Part shown: piece by piece, positions 38,084 through 47,722 of the stretch
Numbering within the stretch: the first letter of the stretch is position 1
Layout of the letters: every line of letters begins with the position of its first letter
Origin: Polyangium sp. y55x31
Lineage (GTDB): Bacteria; Myxococcota_A; Polyangia; Polyangiales; Polyangiaceae
Direction: 5' to 3'
DNA: 64,000 nucleotides
Assembly (NCBI RefSeq): GCF_029946505.1
Contig: NZ_JARZHG010000014.1
Span: 62,001-126,000, forward strand
Program-made: the position numbers and the translations under genes
The notes under the pieces: model-generated
What the model saw: only the letters and a program-made list of their open reading frames with translations
Database searches by the model: none
Told to the model about the DNA's origin: nothing

Positions 38084-39187
38084 TCAGCCTCGTCCGCCCG
38101 CCGTGGGCCTGGGCAGTGACCGATCCCAGAGCTCCTCACGATACGAAAGATCCCCGAGGATCCGCTCGAAATCGGCGATCGGCATGCTGCACCGGCCGTG
38201 CTCGTCCTCGATCTGCACGTCCGCGCCCTCGAACCAGCGCTCCTGCGGATCGATGGGGTCGTCGTAATGGACGACGCCTTTCTCCCAATCGATCGAGAGC
38301 ACCAGGATCTTGTGCTCCGCGTGCCGGATCGGCTCGCCGCCCGTGTCGCCCTGGAAGTTCGTCACCAGGGGGAGCACGATCGTCGCGAAGACCGGCTCGC
38401 CTTTGCGCGTCGATTGATCGAGGATCGAGAGCCCGTCACGTGCGAGATCGGGGGCGCTCTCCGTGGCAATGCCGAGCTTCGCGAGGGCCTTCGCCATCAT
38501 CGCGTGCTGCGTCGAGAGCGTCTTCCAGGGTTTGCCCGTGACCGCGACGAGCAGCCGCTCGAACGCGCCCATTTCGAGCCCCGTCCCCACGCGCTCGTCG
38601 CCCTTGAAGTGGCAGTCGAGGATGTTGTCGTAATCGAGGTCGGGATACGCGAACTCCATACACGCGACCTGGAAGATGCGGCTGATCGGGCTTCGCCTCC
38701 GCTCGCCCGCGTTCGGCAGGAGGATGTCCTCGTCGCAGACGAGCTCCTCGCCCGATCGTAGCGTGGCCCGACCCGACGCAGAAATGAGCCCCGCCACGAG
38801 CCGCGCATATTCGGCTGGATCCTGCATGGCGAGATGAATCTCGACGCAGGCCGCGGCGCACGTGCCCTTGAGCCCTTGATTGATGCGCCCCGGATCGGCC
38901 AGGTTCTGCACGAGCTCGAAGAGCGCGCGATTTCGCCCTTCCGGCGTCGCGAAGAAGCTCCAGAGCGGACCCGTCGCGATGTCCACGAGCGATTCCACGA
39001 GCGGACGCCCGAACGCGTCGAGCCGCGCGAGCCTCCCGTCCCTCGAGAGCACACGCAGCGCGTCATCGAGCGTCGCGCGCCAGGGCCGCTGCGGCTCCGC
39101 CCATCCGGGAATGCGGCTCGGCGGCACGGCCCACGTCTCGATGGTGTCGGCGAGCGTCTCGAAGAGGCTTTCGACGGTGCCCCCCAT
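38084..39187 (-). CDS. Putative papain-fold cysteine peptidase, function unknown
   Basis: The ATG at 39187 has GGGAGG six bases upstream, fixing the start of this 367-aa soluble protein. Around residues 103-113 it reads N-Q-G-L-K-G-T-C-A-A-A, with Gln 104 and Cys 110 spaced exactly as in the papain oxyanion-hole/nucleophile motif. About 180 residues later comes E-H-K-I-L-V-L-S-I-D (His about 292), and then V-H-Y-D-D-P (Asp about 309). This Cys-His-Asp order fits clan CA (C39/C1-like) peptidases. There is no signal peptide or membrane segment. The peptidase call is by motif only; the substrate is unknown. It diverges from the alpha-2-macroglobulin gene, a protease-trapping protein. Confidence 0.5.
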   Translation of the reverse strand: MGGTVESLFETLADTIETWAVPPSRIPGWAEPQRPWRATLDDALRVLSRDGRLARLDAFGRPLVESLVDIATGPLWSFFATPEGRNRALFELVQNLADPGRINQGLKGTCAAACVEIHLAMQDPAEYARLVAGLISASGRATLRSGEELVCDEDILLPNAGERRRSPISRIFQVACMEFAYPDLDYDNILDCHFKGDERVGTGLEMGAFERLLVAVTGKPWKTLSTQHAMMAKALAKLGIATESAPDLARDGLSILDQSTRKGEPVFATIVLPLVTNFQGDTGGEPIRHAEHKILVLSIDWEKGVVHYDDPIDPQERWFEGADVQIEDEHGRCSMPIADFERILGDLSYREELWDRSLPRPTAGGRG

Positions 39188-39455
39188 TCGAACCTCCCTC
39201 GCGTAGCATGCCCCCGAGGCCACGCGATTTCCAGGCGAAAGCAGGCTCCCTTCCGCGATTTTTCAATGACGTCCTGCGTAGGAAATGGTGGTAGCATCGA
39301 ACCATGGCAGCTCATGCGCGCGCCTCGTCTCCCTCGGGCCCACCCCGCGGCGTGGTTTCCACAGCCCGCGGTCCGTCGGACACATACCGGAACTTGTAAC
39401 CATGCGTTTTCACTCATCTCTCCGGTCGGCGCAGGGCGTGGAAAGAGCGCGGACC

Positions 39456-42400
39456 ATGTCCTCCGCTCGCACCCGTCCCGTCTGGCTCGTCCCGGCCGTG
39501 CTGCTCGCCTCCTCGTTCGGCCTCGTTTGCAGCAGCACGCCCTCCGTTCCCACCACCCTGCCCGGACAACCCCCGCCGCCCGTCGTCATCGAGCGGGCCG
39601 TGCACAAGGGTGACGAGCCGCTGGTCTTCCCTCCCGCCGTGTCACGCAATGCCCGCCTGCCCGTCTACGGTGACGAGGTCGACCGCACCTCGACCGACCT
39701 CGACGTCCAGAGCCCGAGCCTCGACAGCGACGGCAAATTCTCCTTCCACGGCACCTCGTTCCGCATCTCCTTCAATCAGCGCATCGCGCGCCCCGCGCCC
39801 GATCCCAAGGCCAAAGGTCCCCAGAAGGCCGCCGAGGGCACGATTCGCCTGACCCCGAGCGTGGAGGGCGAGGCGTATTGGCTGAACGATACCACGCTCG
39901 AATTCGTGGCAAAGCGCCCCTTCGACACGGAGACCACGTACGCCGTCGAGCTCGGCGAATTGAAGACGCCCGCGGGCGCCGGCCTGAAGCAGGCGTGGAA
40001 AGCGCAATTCAAGGCGACGCCTGGCGTCACGATCGCCGGGAAGGACCTCGGCTACATTCCCGTTCCCGGCCGCCACCGCGTGATCGCGATGCACCCGAAC
40101 GACGGCCTCGACGTCGGCGCGCGCGAGACCTTCGCCGTGCTTTATGATCAGCCGATCGACCTCGGCCTCGCGCGGACCCTCATCACGCTGACGGAGGCGG
40201 CGAGCGAGAGGCCCATCTCCGTCGTCTTCGATCACCCGAAGACGCCGACGTTCCAGGGGATCAAGGTCGATCCGAAGCTCGTCGTGCTCGTCCGGCCCGT
40301 CTCGCCCGTCGCGCCGGGCACGAAATTGGTCCTCCAGGCAAAACCTCGATTCGTGGAAAAACTCCACCAGGCGCGCGAGGTCGAGGTGACGGTGGCGGAG
40401 CCGCTCGCGTTCAAGGACGTGACGTGCGAATGGTACTGGGACGACGACGGCCGGCAGCGGTCGTGCACGTTCCAGGACGGGAAGTTGTACACGGCGGGGC
40501 GCGAGGTTCGCGTGGCGTTCAATCAGGCCGTCGCGACCCCGGACGACAAACTCGCGGCCCGCGTGCGCGTGAGCCCGGCCGTGCGGAACATGACCGTGCG
40601 GAACGAGCGCTGGGACAATGAAATCGCGATCCGCGGCGAACTCGAGCCCTCGAAATCGTACGAGGTCTCGATCGAGGGCCTCACCGACGATCATGGCAAC
40701 CGCCTCGTGAAGCCCGTCTCGTTCCGCGTCGAGATGGCCCCGATGCCCGCGAGCGTGACCATGGCGGACGGCATGTTGTGGCTCGATCCGGAGACGACGC
40801 GCCATTTCGCCGTGACCTCGCGCAACGTCTCGAAGGCCTCGCTTCTCGCCTGGCCCGTCGCCTCCACGGACCGCGCCGCGCAGGAAGCCGCGCTCCGGCG
40901 CGTGCGCACGCGGGACCTACCCCCCGAGGCTGCGCCCGTGCGGATTCCGATCGCCATCAAGGCCGAGCGAAACAAGCTCGTCACGACGCAAATCGATCTC
41001 TCGAAGCACCTCTCGACGGGGCAGAATTACATCACGACGATCGCGGCCGACGAGATCGCCTTCAGCGCGAAGCTCGCAAAGTTCCCGCGCGGCAGCGAGG
41101 CGGCAAAACCCCTCGTCGCTTTGATTCGCCCCGGCGACGAGCGCTCGCTCGCCGTGCATACCCGCGCGACGCCGAATGCGACGATCGTGCAGGTCTCGCG
41201 GCTCGCGGGCGGCGCGCCGGTGCAGGGCGCCCTCGTGCGCCTTTCGGGCGACGAGAATTCGGCGGGCGTGACCACGGATGCTTCGGGTGTCGCGCTCTTG
41301 CCGTTCGACCTGCGCGCGACGGCTCGGCCGTTCCTCGACGTGCGCGCGCAGGACGCCGATTTCATCCTTCCGCTCGACGGGGACGGTATCACGGAGAGCC
41401 AGATCTTTCCGGACCTCGCCTCGGGTGAAGGCGCGCCGTCGTCGTTCGGGCGGGCGTTCGTCCTGACGGACCGCGGCATTTATCGGCCCGGTTCGAGCGT
41501 GTTCGTCAAGGCAACCGTCCGCAAGCCCGACGGGGCCATGCTCTCGCCCGTTGCAGGCGCGTCCTTGCGATTGCGCGTCGTGGGCCCGACGGGCGACGAC
41601 GTCTTCCAGCAGACGCTCACGACGAACGACATGGGCAGCCTCTCCACGACGATCACCATTCCGGCAGACGCCAAGATCGGCCGGCACCTGATCCACCTGG
41701 AGCAGCCCGAGCAAGGTGAGGACGCCGAGCCGCTCGCGCGGACGATCGTGCAGGTCGCCGAATTCGAGCCGCCTCGGTTCGTGGTCGACGTCGACGCGTC
41801 CGCGGACGCAAAGAATGCGCTGCGGGCCGAGGTGCGGGCGCGATATCTGTTCGGCGCGCCGATGGACGGCGCGAGCGCGTCGTGGACGGTGCGGCGCGAG
41901 GGCGCGCCTTTCCCCGAGGGACCCTTGACCTCGGCGGGGCTCTCGTTCCGGCGCGCGTCTCGCTGGTACGACGACGAGGAGGAGCCGTGGTCGCGCGCGG
42001 GCGAGGGATCTCTTTCGGCCGACGGGAAGCTCGCGGTCGTGCAGGCGCTCGAAATCGCGCCCGCGCTCGGACCGCAGAAATTCGTGATCGAGGCGGACGT
42101 GACCGACGCCTCGCATCGGCACGTCGCGGGGAGGGGGAGCGTGGTGGTTCATCCGGCCAAACGATATGCCGGGATGAAGCTGCCCTCGACGTGGTATGGG
42201 GTGGGCGATGACGTGCCCGTCGAGCTCGGCGTGATCGATCCGGAGGGGCGACCCATCGAGGGCGCGACCGTGACGGCGAAGCTCGAGCGGATCGAGTGGC
42301 AATACGCGAAGCGGCGCGGCGCGGGCGGGTCGCTCGAATGGGACTGGACGTCGAAGCGGATCGAGGCCGGTCGCTGCACGGCGACGAGCGCGAAGCAGCC

Positions 42401-45206
42401 CGTGACGTGCAAGGTGAACATCGGCCGCTCGGGCAGCTACGAGATCACGGCCGAGGTGGATGGTCGGCCCGGCGGCGCGATGGGGCTCTGGGCGTACGGG
42501 AGCGAGGGCGAGGCGCTGCCCGCCGCGCCGGAGCGGCCGCACGCGCTGGATTTGTCGGCCGACAAATCGAAGTATGCGCCCGGCGAGACGGCGAAGATCC
42601 TCGTGCGCAATCCGTTCCCCGAGGCGACGCTCGTGACCACGATCGAGCAGGGCCATCTGCTCGAAAAACGCGCGATGCGGGTGAAGGCGGGCGCGACGGT
42701 GATCGACGTGCCGCTCCGGCCCGAGCACGCGCCGTTCGTGCATGCGACGGCGACGCTCCTGCCGATCGGCGCGAAGGGCCGCGCGGCCACCGATTACAAG
42801 ATCGGCGCGGTGCGGCTGCCCGTGTCGATGGCGGGCGCCCGGCTCGAGGTCACGGCGCGGAGCGACAAACCGTTTTATCGGCCGGGGGACGAGGCGGAGA
42901 TCGACATCGAGGTCATGGACGGGGGCAAACCCGAGGGCGACGCAGAGGTCGCGCTCGCGGTCGTCGACGAGGGCGTCCTTCGATTGACGGATTTTCACCC
43001 GATCGATCCCGCCGTGGCGCTCCGGCCGGGCCGGGGCCTCTCGTTCCGCGTGCGCGATTCGCGCAGCGATCTCGGCGAGCTGTTCGAGCGCAGCCACGTG
43101 CCCGGCGACGGCGGCGGCGCGGCGCTGTCGACGATCACCGAGGCGCGCAAGAAATTCGTGGAGACCGCGCTCTTCAAGCCCGATGTTCGTCCGGACGCAC
43201 AGGGCAAGGCGAAGGTGCGGTTCAAGCTCCCCGATAACTTGACCGAGTTCCGCATCATGGCCGTCGCGCTCGATCGCGAGGGCAAAGGGGCGAAGTCGGA
43301 GTCGAGCTTCCTCGTGAAGAAGCCGGTGATGCTCGTGCCCGTGGTGCCGCGATTCGCGCGCGTCGGTGATCGATTCGAGGCGGCGGCGATGCTGCACAAC
43401 GAGACGGCCGCCGCGCTCGGCGCGACGGTGCGGCTCGGGGCGCGCTCGCAGACGGTGAACGTGCCGGCGGGCGGCAAGGCGCGCGTGGGATTCTCGCTCG
43501 AACCGGCTGCCGCGGGCGCGCTCCCGCTCGTGTTCTCCGCCGAGGACGAGGCCGGCAAGAGGCTCGACGAGGTGGAGGCGAAGCTCTCCGTCGACGAGCC
43601 CGGGATCGACGAGCGGCCGCGGCTCGGCGGGGCGTTTGTCCGAAATGAAGAGGTATTGCTCGACGTGCCAGCCGGCGTGATCGAGCGGGGCGGGTTCCTC
43701 ACGGTGAAGGTGGGCGAGCACCTCTGGCCCGAGCTCGGGGCGCGGCTCGAATGGCTGCTCGGGTATCCGCACGGATGCGTGGAGCAGACGACGTCGAGCA
43801 CGCTGCCGCTGATCGCGGCGCGTACGATTCTGCCGCGCATCGGCGTCACGCGCCTCTCGGAGGGCGAGCTCCAGAAGCGGATCGCCGCGGGCATTCAGCG
43901 GCTCGCGACCATGCGCACGGATTCGGGCGGCCTCGCGTATTGGCCGGGTGGCGACGAGCCGAACGTGTACGGCACGGCGTACGCCATTCGAGCCGTCATC
44001 CTGGCGAAGAAGGCCGGCGTGAATCCTCCGGCGGGCTTGCTCGAAGGCATGCAGCGGTTCCTCGCGGATCGAATGCTCGACGAGGACACGGCGCCCGAGG
44101 TCTCGGCCGCGATCGCCGAGAGCCTCGCCGACGCGGGCGCGCTCGATCGGAGCGCGGCGGACGCGCTCTTCGATCGGAAGGACAATCAGAGCGTGTTCGG
44201 GCTCGGCAGCCTCGCGCTCGCGCTCGCCTCGCTCCCGGATCAGGAGGATCGCGTGAAGACGCTGCTCGACATGATCGAGGGGAGCTTCGACGAGCGGGGC
44301 GTGCTCTCGAACACGAAGCGGATGAACGATTTCTACTATTATGGCTCGCCCTCGCGTTCGCGGGCGCAGGCGGCCATCGCGCTCGCGCGGCTGCGTCGCT
44401 CGTCGCTGATTCTCCCGCTGCTCCTGCGCGAGATCGCCGCGGACATGGACGATTACACGACGCAGGCGACGGCGTATTCGCTGCTCGCGTTGAGCCAGCA
44501 CCTCGAAGCGAGCACGGACGACGGCGTGGCCGTGCGCATACAGCTCGACGGCGAGAGCCTCGCGCCCACGGCGGACCTCGGCTTCGGCAGCAAGGAGTTC
44601 GCCATTCCGCTGAGCCGGGTGCGGGGCAAGAAGATGAAGCTCATGCTCACGGCCGAGGGCGATCGGTCGGTCGGATATGCGATTTCGTCGGCCTGGCAGC
44701 GTGCGATCGCGGCCTCGGATTCGCCGGCCGCCACCCGTGGCGAGAATGGTCCGTCCGTGTATCGCGTGATCAGCGATCCGCGCGGCGGGGCCGTCGAGCT
44801 CTCGAAGGTCAGGGCCGGGGATCTCTTGCGTGTCGCCTTGTATGCGCGTCTCCCCGAGGTCGGCGACGAGCGGCGTGGATACGTCGCGCTCACCGATCGC
44901 CTGCCGGCGGGCTTCGAGCCGGTGCAGCCGGATCTCGCGACCGTGGCGAGCGCGCCGGGGATCGATTCGCATCATCCGTTTTATTCGGCGCTCCGCTGGA
45001 GCTCGTCCGAGGCGAGCCACATCGAGATGCGGGACGATCGGGTGAACGTGTATTTCGACAAGGTCTGGGGCGATTCCGTGGCCGCGACGTACCTCGTGCG
45101 GGCCACGACGCCGGGCGTGTTCGCATTGCCGGCGGCGGCCGGCGAGCTCATGTACGAGCCGGACAGCGTGGGGTACAGCGACGCCGGGCAGGTGACGATC
45201 CAATGA
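39456..45206 (+). CDS. Bacterial alpha-2-macroglobulin, thioester type, lipoprotein
   Basis: The ATG at 39456 gives a signal ending in lipobox F-G-L-V-C. The 1916-aa protein has serial macroglobulin (MG) domains, a bait region, and the thioester motif G-C-V-E-Q (43773-43787, Cys about 1441), then the all-helical thioester domain and a receptor-binding-like C-terminus. Bacterial alpha-2-macroglobulins trap host or rival proteases in the periplasm by the exposed thioester. Its gene overlaps pbpC by ATGA, the usual YfhM-PbpC partnership, pointing to repair of wall damage after protease attack. An upstream in-frame ATG at 39402 would spoil the signal peptide. Confidence 0.93.
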   Translation: MSSARTRPVWLVPAVLLASSFGLVCSSTPSVPTTLPGQPPPPVVIERAVHKGDEPLVFPPAVSRNARLPVYGDEVDRTSTDLDVQSPSLDSDGKFSFHGTSFRISFNQRIARPAPDPKAKGPQKAAEGTIRLTPSVEGEAYWLNDTTLEFVAKRPFDTETTYAVELGELKTPAGAGLKQAWKAQFKATPGVTIAGKDLGYIPVPGRHRVIAMHPNDGLDVGARETFAVLYDQPIDLGLARTLITLTEAASERPISVVFDHPKTPTFQGIKVDPKLVVLVRPVSPVAPGTKLVLQAKPRFVEKLHQAREVEVTVAEPLAFKDVTCEWYWDDDGRQRSCTFQDGKLYTAGREVRVAFNQAVATPDDKLAARVRVSPAVRNMTVRNERWDNEIAIRGELEPSKSYEVSIEGLTDDHGNRLVKPVSFRVEMAPMPASVTMADGMLWLDPETTRHFAVTSRNVSKASLLAWPVASTDRAAQEAALRRVRTRDLPPEAAPVRIPIAIKAERNKLVTTQIDLSKHLSTGQNYITTIAADEIAFSAKLAKFPRGSEAAKPLVALIRPGDERSLAVHTRATPNATIVQVSRLAGGAPVQGALVRLSGDENSAGVTTDASGVALLPFDLRATARPFLDVRAQDADFILPLDGDGITESQIFPDLASGEGAPSSFGRAFVLTDRGIYRPGSSVFVKATVRKPDGAMLSPVAGASLRLRVVGPTGDDVFQQTLTTNDMGSLSTTITIPADAKIGRHLIHLEQPEQGEDAEPLARTIVQVAEFEPPRFVVDVDASADAKNALRAEVRARYLFGAPMDGASASWTVRREGAPFPEGPLTSAGLSFRRASRWYDDEEEPWSRAGEGSLSADGKLAVVQALEIAPALGPQKFVIEADVTDASHRHVAGRGSVVVHPAKRYAGMKLPSTWYGVGDDVPVELGVIDPEGRPIEGATVTAKLERIEWQYAKRRGAGGSLEWDWTSKRIEAGRCTATSAKQPVTCKVNIGRSGSYEITAEVDGRPGGAMGLWAYGSEGEALPAAPERPHALDLSADKSKYAPGETAKILVRNPFPEATLVTTIEQGHLLEKRAMRVKAGATVIDVPLRPEHAPFVHATATLLPIGAKGRAATDYKIGAVRLPVSMAGARLEVTARSDKPFYRPGDEAEIDIEVMDGGKPEGDAEVALAVVDEGVLRLTDFHPIDPAVALRPGRGLSFRVRDSRSDLGELFERSHVPGDGGGAALSTITEARKKFVETALFKPDVRPDAQGKAKVRFKLPDNLTEFRIMAVALDREGKGAKSESSFLVKKPVMLVPVVPRFARVGDRFEAAAMLHNETAAALGATVRLGARSQTVNVPAGGKARVGFSLEPAAAGALPLVFSAEDEAGKRLDEVEAKLSVDEPGIDERPRLGGAFVRNEEVLLDVPAGVIERGGFLTVKVGEHLWPELGARLEWLLGYPHGCVEQTTSSTLPLIAARTILPRIGVTRLSEGELQKRIAAGIQRLATMRTDSGGLAYWPGGDEPNVYGTAYAIRAVILAKKAGVNPPAGLLEGMQRFLADRMLDEDTAPEVSAAIAESLADAGALDRSAADALFDRKDNQSVFGLGSLALALASLPDQEDRVKTLLDMIEGSFDERGVLSNTKRMNDFYYYGSPSRSRAQAAIALARLRRSSLILPLLLREIAADMDDYTTQATAYSLLALSQHLEASTDDGVAVRIQLDGESLAPTADLGFGSKEFAIPLSRVRGKKMKLMLTAEGDRSVGYAISSAWQRAIAASDSPAATRGENGPSVYRVISDPRGGAVELSKVRAGDLLRVALYARLPEVGDERRGYVALTDRLPAGFEPVQPDLATVASAPGIDSHHPFYSALRWSSSEASHIEMRDDRVNVYFDKVWGDSVAATYLVRATTPGVFALPAAAGELMYEPDSVGYSDAGQVTIQ

Positions 45207-47635
45207 AACGCCTCCCTTCCAAGAAGGCGCTGCGCCGGCTCGGCGTCGTGACGGGCGTTCTGGCCTGCATCGTCCTCGGAATCGCGGCGGCGTCGCAGCG
45301 CGTGCGCGCCGCCGCGGGCGAGCCGTCGGCGCACCTCGCGGATCACTGGCATGAGGGGCATCGGATCGTCGATCGCGAGGGGCGCTTGCTCCGCGAAATC
45401 GGCTCCGAGGCCGAGCAGCGCGGCCGGCCCGTGGCGCTCGATCAAATGGGCGATCGGATCGTGGTCGCGACGCTCGTCAGCGAGGACAAACGGTTTTTCG
45501 AACACGACGGCGTCGACGGCCGGGCGATCGTGCGGGCGATCGGGCAGAACTTGAAAGGCGGGCGTATCGTGTCCGGGGCGAGCACGATCACGCAGCAGCT
45601 CGTGAAATTGCTCGATGCCCAGGGAAAACCGTCGCCGCGCACCCTCGAACGCAAGGTCACGGAGGCCGCGCGGGCGCAGAACCTCGAGGAGACCGTGGAC
45701 AAACGGGCGATCCTCGAGGCGTACATGAATCGCCTCGGGTATGGCCACGGGCTCACGGGGCCGGAGGCGGCGGCGCTCGGGTATTTCGGCGTGTCGGCGA
45801 AGGATCTGAGCTGGGCGCAGGCCGCGTGGCTCGCGGTGTTGCCGCGCGCGCCGTCGTTTCTGGATTCGTACGATCATCCGGAGCGGGTGCGCCTGCGGCA
45901 GCGGGCCTTGCTCGACGATCTGCGCGAGGAGGGCGTGATGAGCGAGGCCGACCACGCGCGCGCCGTGGACGAGCCCATCCACGTACGGAAGATCCAGCGG
46001 CCGTTTTACGCGCCACACTTCGTGGACGCGGTGCTGCGCGAGGCGTCGCGGCCCGGCGAAAAGGGGCATGGAGTCACGAAGACGACGCTCGATCTGGCTT
46101 TGCAGGAGGATGCCGAGGGGCTCGTGCGCACGCACCTCGCGTCGCTCGCGTCGCTCGGGGCGAACAATGCGGCCGTGATCGTGGTGGACAACGAGGATGG
46201 GGAGGTGCTCGCCTGGGTCGGGAGTGGTTCGTATTGGGATGATTCGATCGCGGGGCAGGTCGACATGGTGCGGGCCCGGCGGCAGCCGGGATCGACGCTG
46301 AAGCCGTTCGTGTATGCGCTCGCATTCGCGGACGGGCATTCGGCGGCCGAGCCTCTCCCGGACGTGCCGACGCGTTTTTCGGAGCAGGGCGGGACGTACG
46401 CGCCGGGCAATTTCGACGGGACGTTCGAGGGGCCCATCAGCGCGCGCGAGGCGCTCGCGGGGAGCTTGAACGTGCCCGCGGTGCGGCTCGCAGCGGAGGT
46501 GGGTGAAGGGCGGCTGCTCGAATCGTTGCGGAGCCTCGGGTTTGCGAGCCTCGATCGGGAGGCGCGGCATTATGGTTTGTCGCTGGCGCTCGGGACCGGC
46601 GAGGTGACGCTGCGCGAGCTCGCGGGCGCGTACGTGGCGCTCGCGCGGGGCGGCGAGCGAATGCCGATCCGGATCGTGGCCGGTGAGGCGGCGGAGCCTT
46701 CGCGGGTGATGGATCCGGCCGTCGCGTCGCTCGTGACGGAATCGCTGTCGGATCCGCTCGCGCGCGTGCGGGGATTGCACGGACGCGGGCCATTCGATCT
46801 CGGGTTTCCGGTGGCCGTGAAGACGGGGACGAGCTCGGGGCATCGTGATACGTGGTGTGTCGGGTACACGCACGAGCGGACCGTCGCGGTGTGGATCGGC
46901 AATGCCGACGGAGCGCCGACGCAAAAGCTCACGGGCGCGAGCGGCGCGGGGCCGCTCTTCGCCGACGTGATGCGGCGAGCGATGGAGGACGTGGCTTCGC
47001 GCGCGCGACTCTGGGACGAGTCGCACCTCGAATCGGTCGAGGTTTGTCCCCTCACGGGCAAGCTCGCCGGGCCGGCCTGCGTGGATCATGCATCCCGGCA
47101 TTTCATTCAAGGGAAGACGCCGAAGGAGACGTGTGATTGGCACGTGCGCGCGAGCGCGCGGGAGGGGGCGCGGCCGGGCGAGGCGCCGTTCGTCTGCGAT
47201 TCGCAGGGGAGCCGGTCGATCGTGGTGTTGCCCGAGGCCTACGACGGCTTTTTGGCGGCGCTGCCGTCCGGCGCGCCCGGGCACGATCCCTTGGGTTTGC
47301 CCTGGCTGTCGCGGTCGAGCGTGCCCGGCTGTGGGGATCAGGTGAACACGGAGGCGATGCTACGAATCGACGGACCTGCGGCGGGAAGCGTGTTCGTGTA
47401 CGGAGAGGAGGGCGACGCGCAGGTGATCGTCCTTTCGGCGTCGGCGGTCGGTGGTCCGCCGGAGCGGCGCGTCAGCGAGGTTGAGTTCGTGGTGGATGGC
47501 GAAGTCGTGGGGCGATCGCGCTGGCCGTTCCAGGTGCGGTATCAGGCGACGCGGGGAGATCACGAGCTCGTGGTGCGGCCCGCGGATCCGCGTATCGCGT
47601 TGCGCACGGCGAAAACGAGCTTCAGCGTGCGTTAG
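45203..47635 (+). CDS. pbpC: Penicillin-binding protein 1C, bifunctional transglycosylase/transpeptidase
   Basis: This 810-aa protein has a membrane anchor (about 15-33). The glycosyltransferase domain carries the catalytic Glu in S-E-D-K-R-F-F-E-H-D-G and A-S-T-I-T-Q-Q-L. The transpeptidase domain has P-G-S-T-L-K-P-F (Ser nucleophile), S-L-N and K-T-G-T-S-S-G. A C-terminal BiPBP_C-like beta domain (from about 725) is typical of PBP1C. It polymerises and cross-links peptidoglycan. The start overlaps the alpha-2-macroglobulin stop. Confidence 0.95.
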   Translation: MKRLPSKKALRRLGVVTGVLACIVLGIAAASQRVRAAAGEPSAHLADHWHEGHRIVDREGRLLREIGSEAEQRGRPVALDQMGDRIVVATLVSEDKRFFEHDGVDGRAIVRAIGQNLKGGRIVSGASTITQQLVKLLDAQGKPSPRTLERKVTEAARAQNLEETVDKRAILEAYMNRLGYGHGLTGPEAAALGYFGVSAKDLSWAQAAWLAVLPRAPSFLDSYDHPERVRLRQRALLDDLREEGVMSEADHARAVDEPIHVRKIQRPFYAPHFVDAVLREASRPGEKGHGVTKTTLDLALQEDAEGLVRTHLASLASLGANNAAVIVVDNEDGEVLAWVGSGSYWDDSIAGQVDMVRARRQPGSTLKPFVYALAFADGHSAAEPLPDVPTRFSEQGGTYAPGNFDGTFEGPISAREALAGSLNVPAVRLAAEVGEGRLLESLRSLGFASLDREARHYGLSLALGTGEVTLRELAGAYVALARGGERMPIRIVAGEAAEPSRVMDPAVASLVTESLSDPLARVRGLHGRGPFDLGFPVAVKTGTSSGHRDTWCVGYTHERTVAVWIGNADGAPTQKLTGASGAGPLFADVMRRAMEDVASRARLWDESHLESVEVCPLTGKLAGPACVDHASRHFIQGKTPKETCDWHVRASAREGARPGEAPFVCDSQGSRSIVVLPEAYDGFLAALPSGAPGHDPLGLPWLSRSSVPGCGDQVNTEAMLRIDGPAAGSVFVYGEEGDAQVIVLSASAVGGPPERRVSEVEFVVDGEVVGRSRWPFQVRYQATRGDHELVVRPADPRIALRTAKTSFSVR

Positions 47636-47648
47636 GCCAATACGACGT

Positions 47649-47678
47649 TTGACAGGTCGGGGGAAGCCGCCCTAGCAT
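47649..47678 (+). promoter_or_regulatory. Promoter of the AAA ATPase gene
   Basis: A consensus TTGACA (47649-47654), an 18-base spacer and TAGCAT (47673-47678) predict a start of transcription near 47685. This lies after the GTG at 47681, so the ATG at 47723 is the start codon. Confidence 0.65.
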
Positions 47679-47722
47679 GCGTGGCGGAGGGGGGCCGCTC
47701 GCCGGCTCTCGCGGACCTCGGG

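Noticed and set aside
39402-39455. Earlier ATG for alpha-2-macroglobulin
   Set aside because: It would add 18 charged residues before the signal peptide, and the start at 39456 gives a proper lipoprotein signal.
47681-47722. GTG start for the AAA ATPase
   Set aside because: It lies upstream of the predicted transcription start of the consensus promoter at 47649-47678, and the homologous domain begins after the ATG at 47723.
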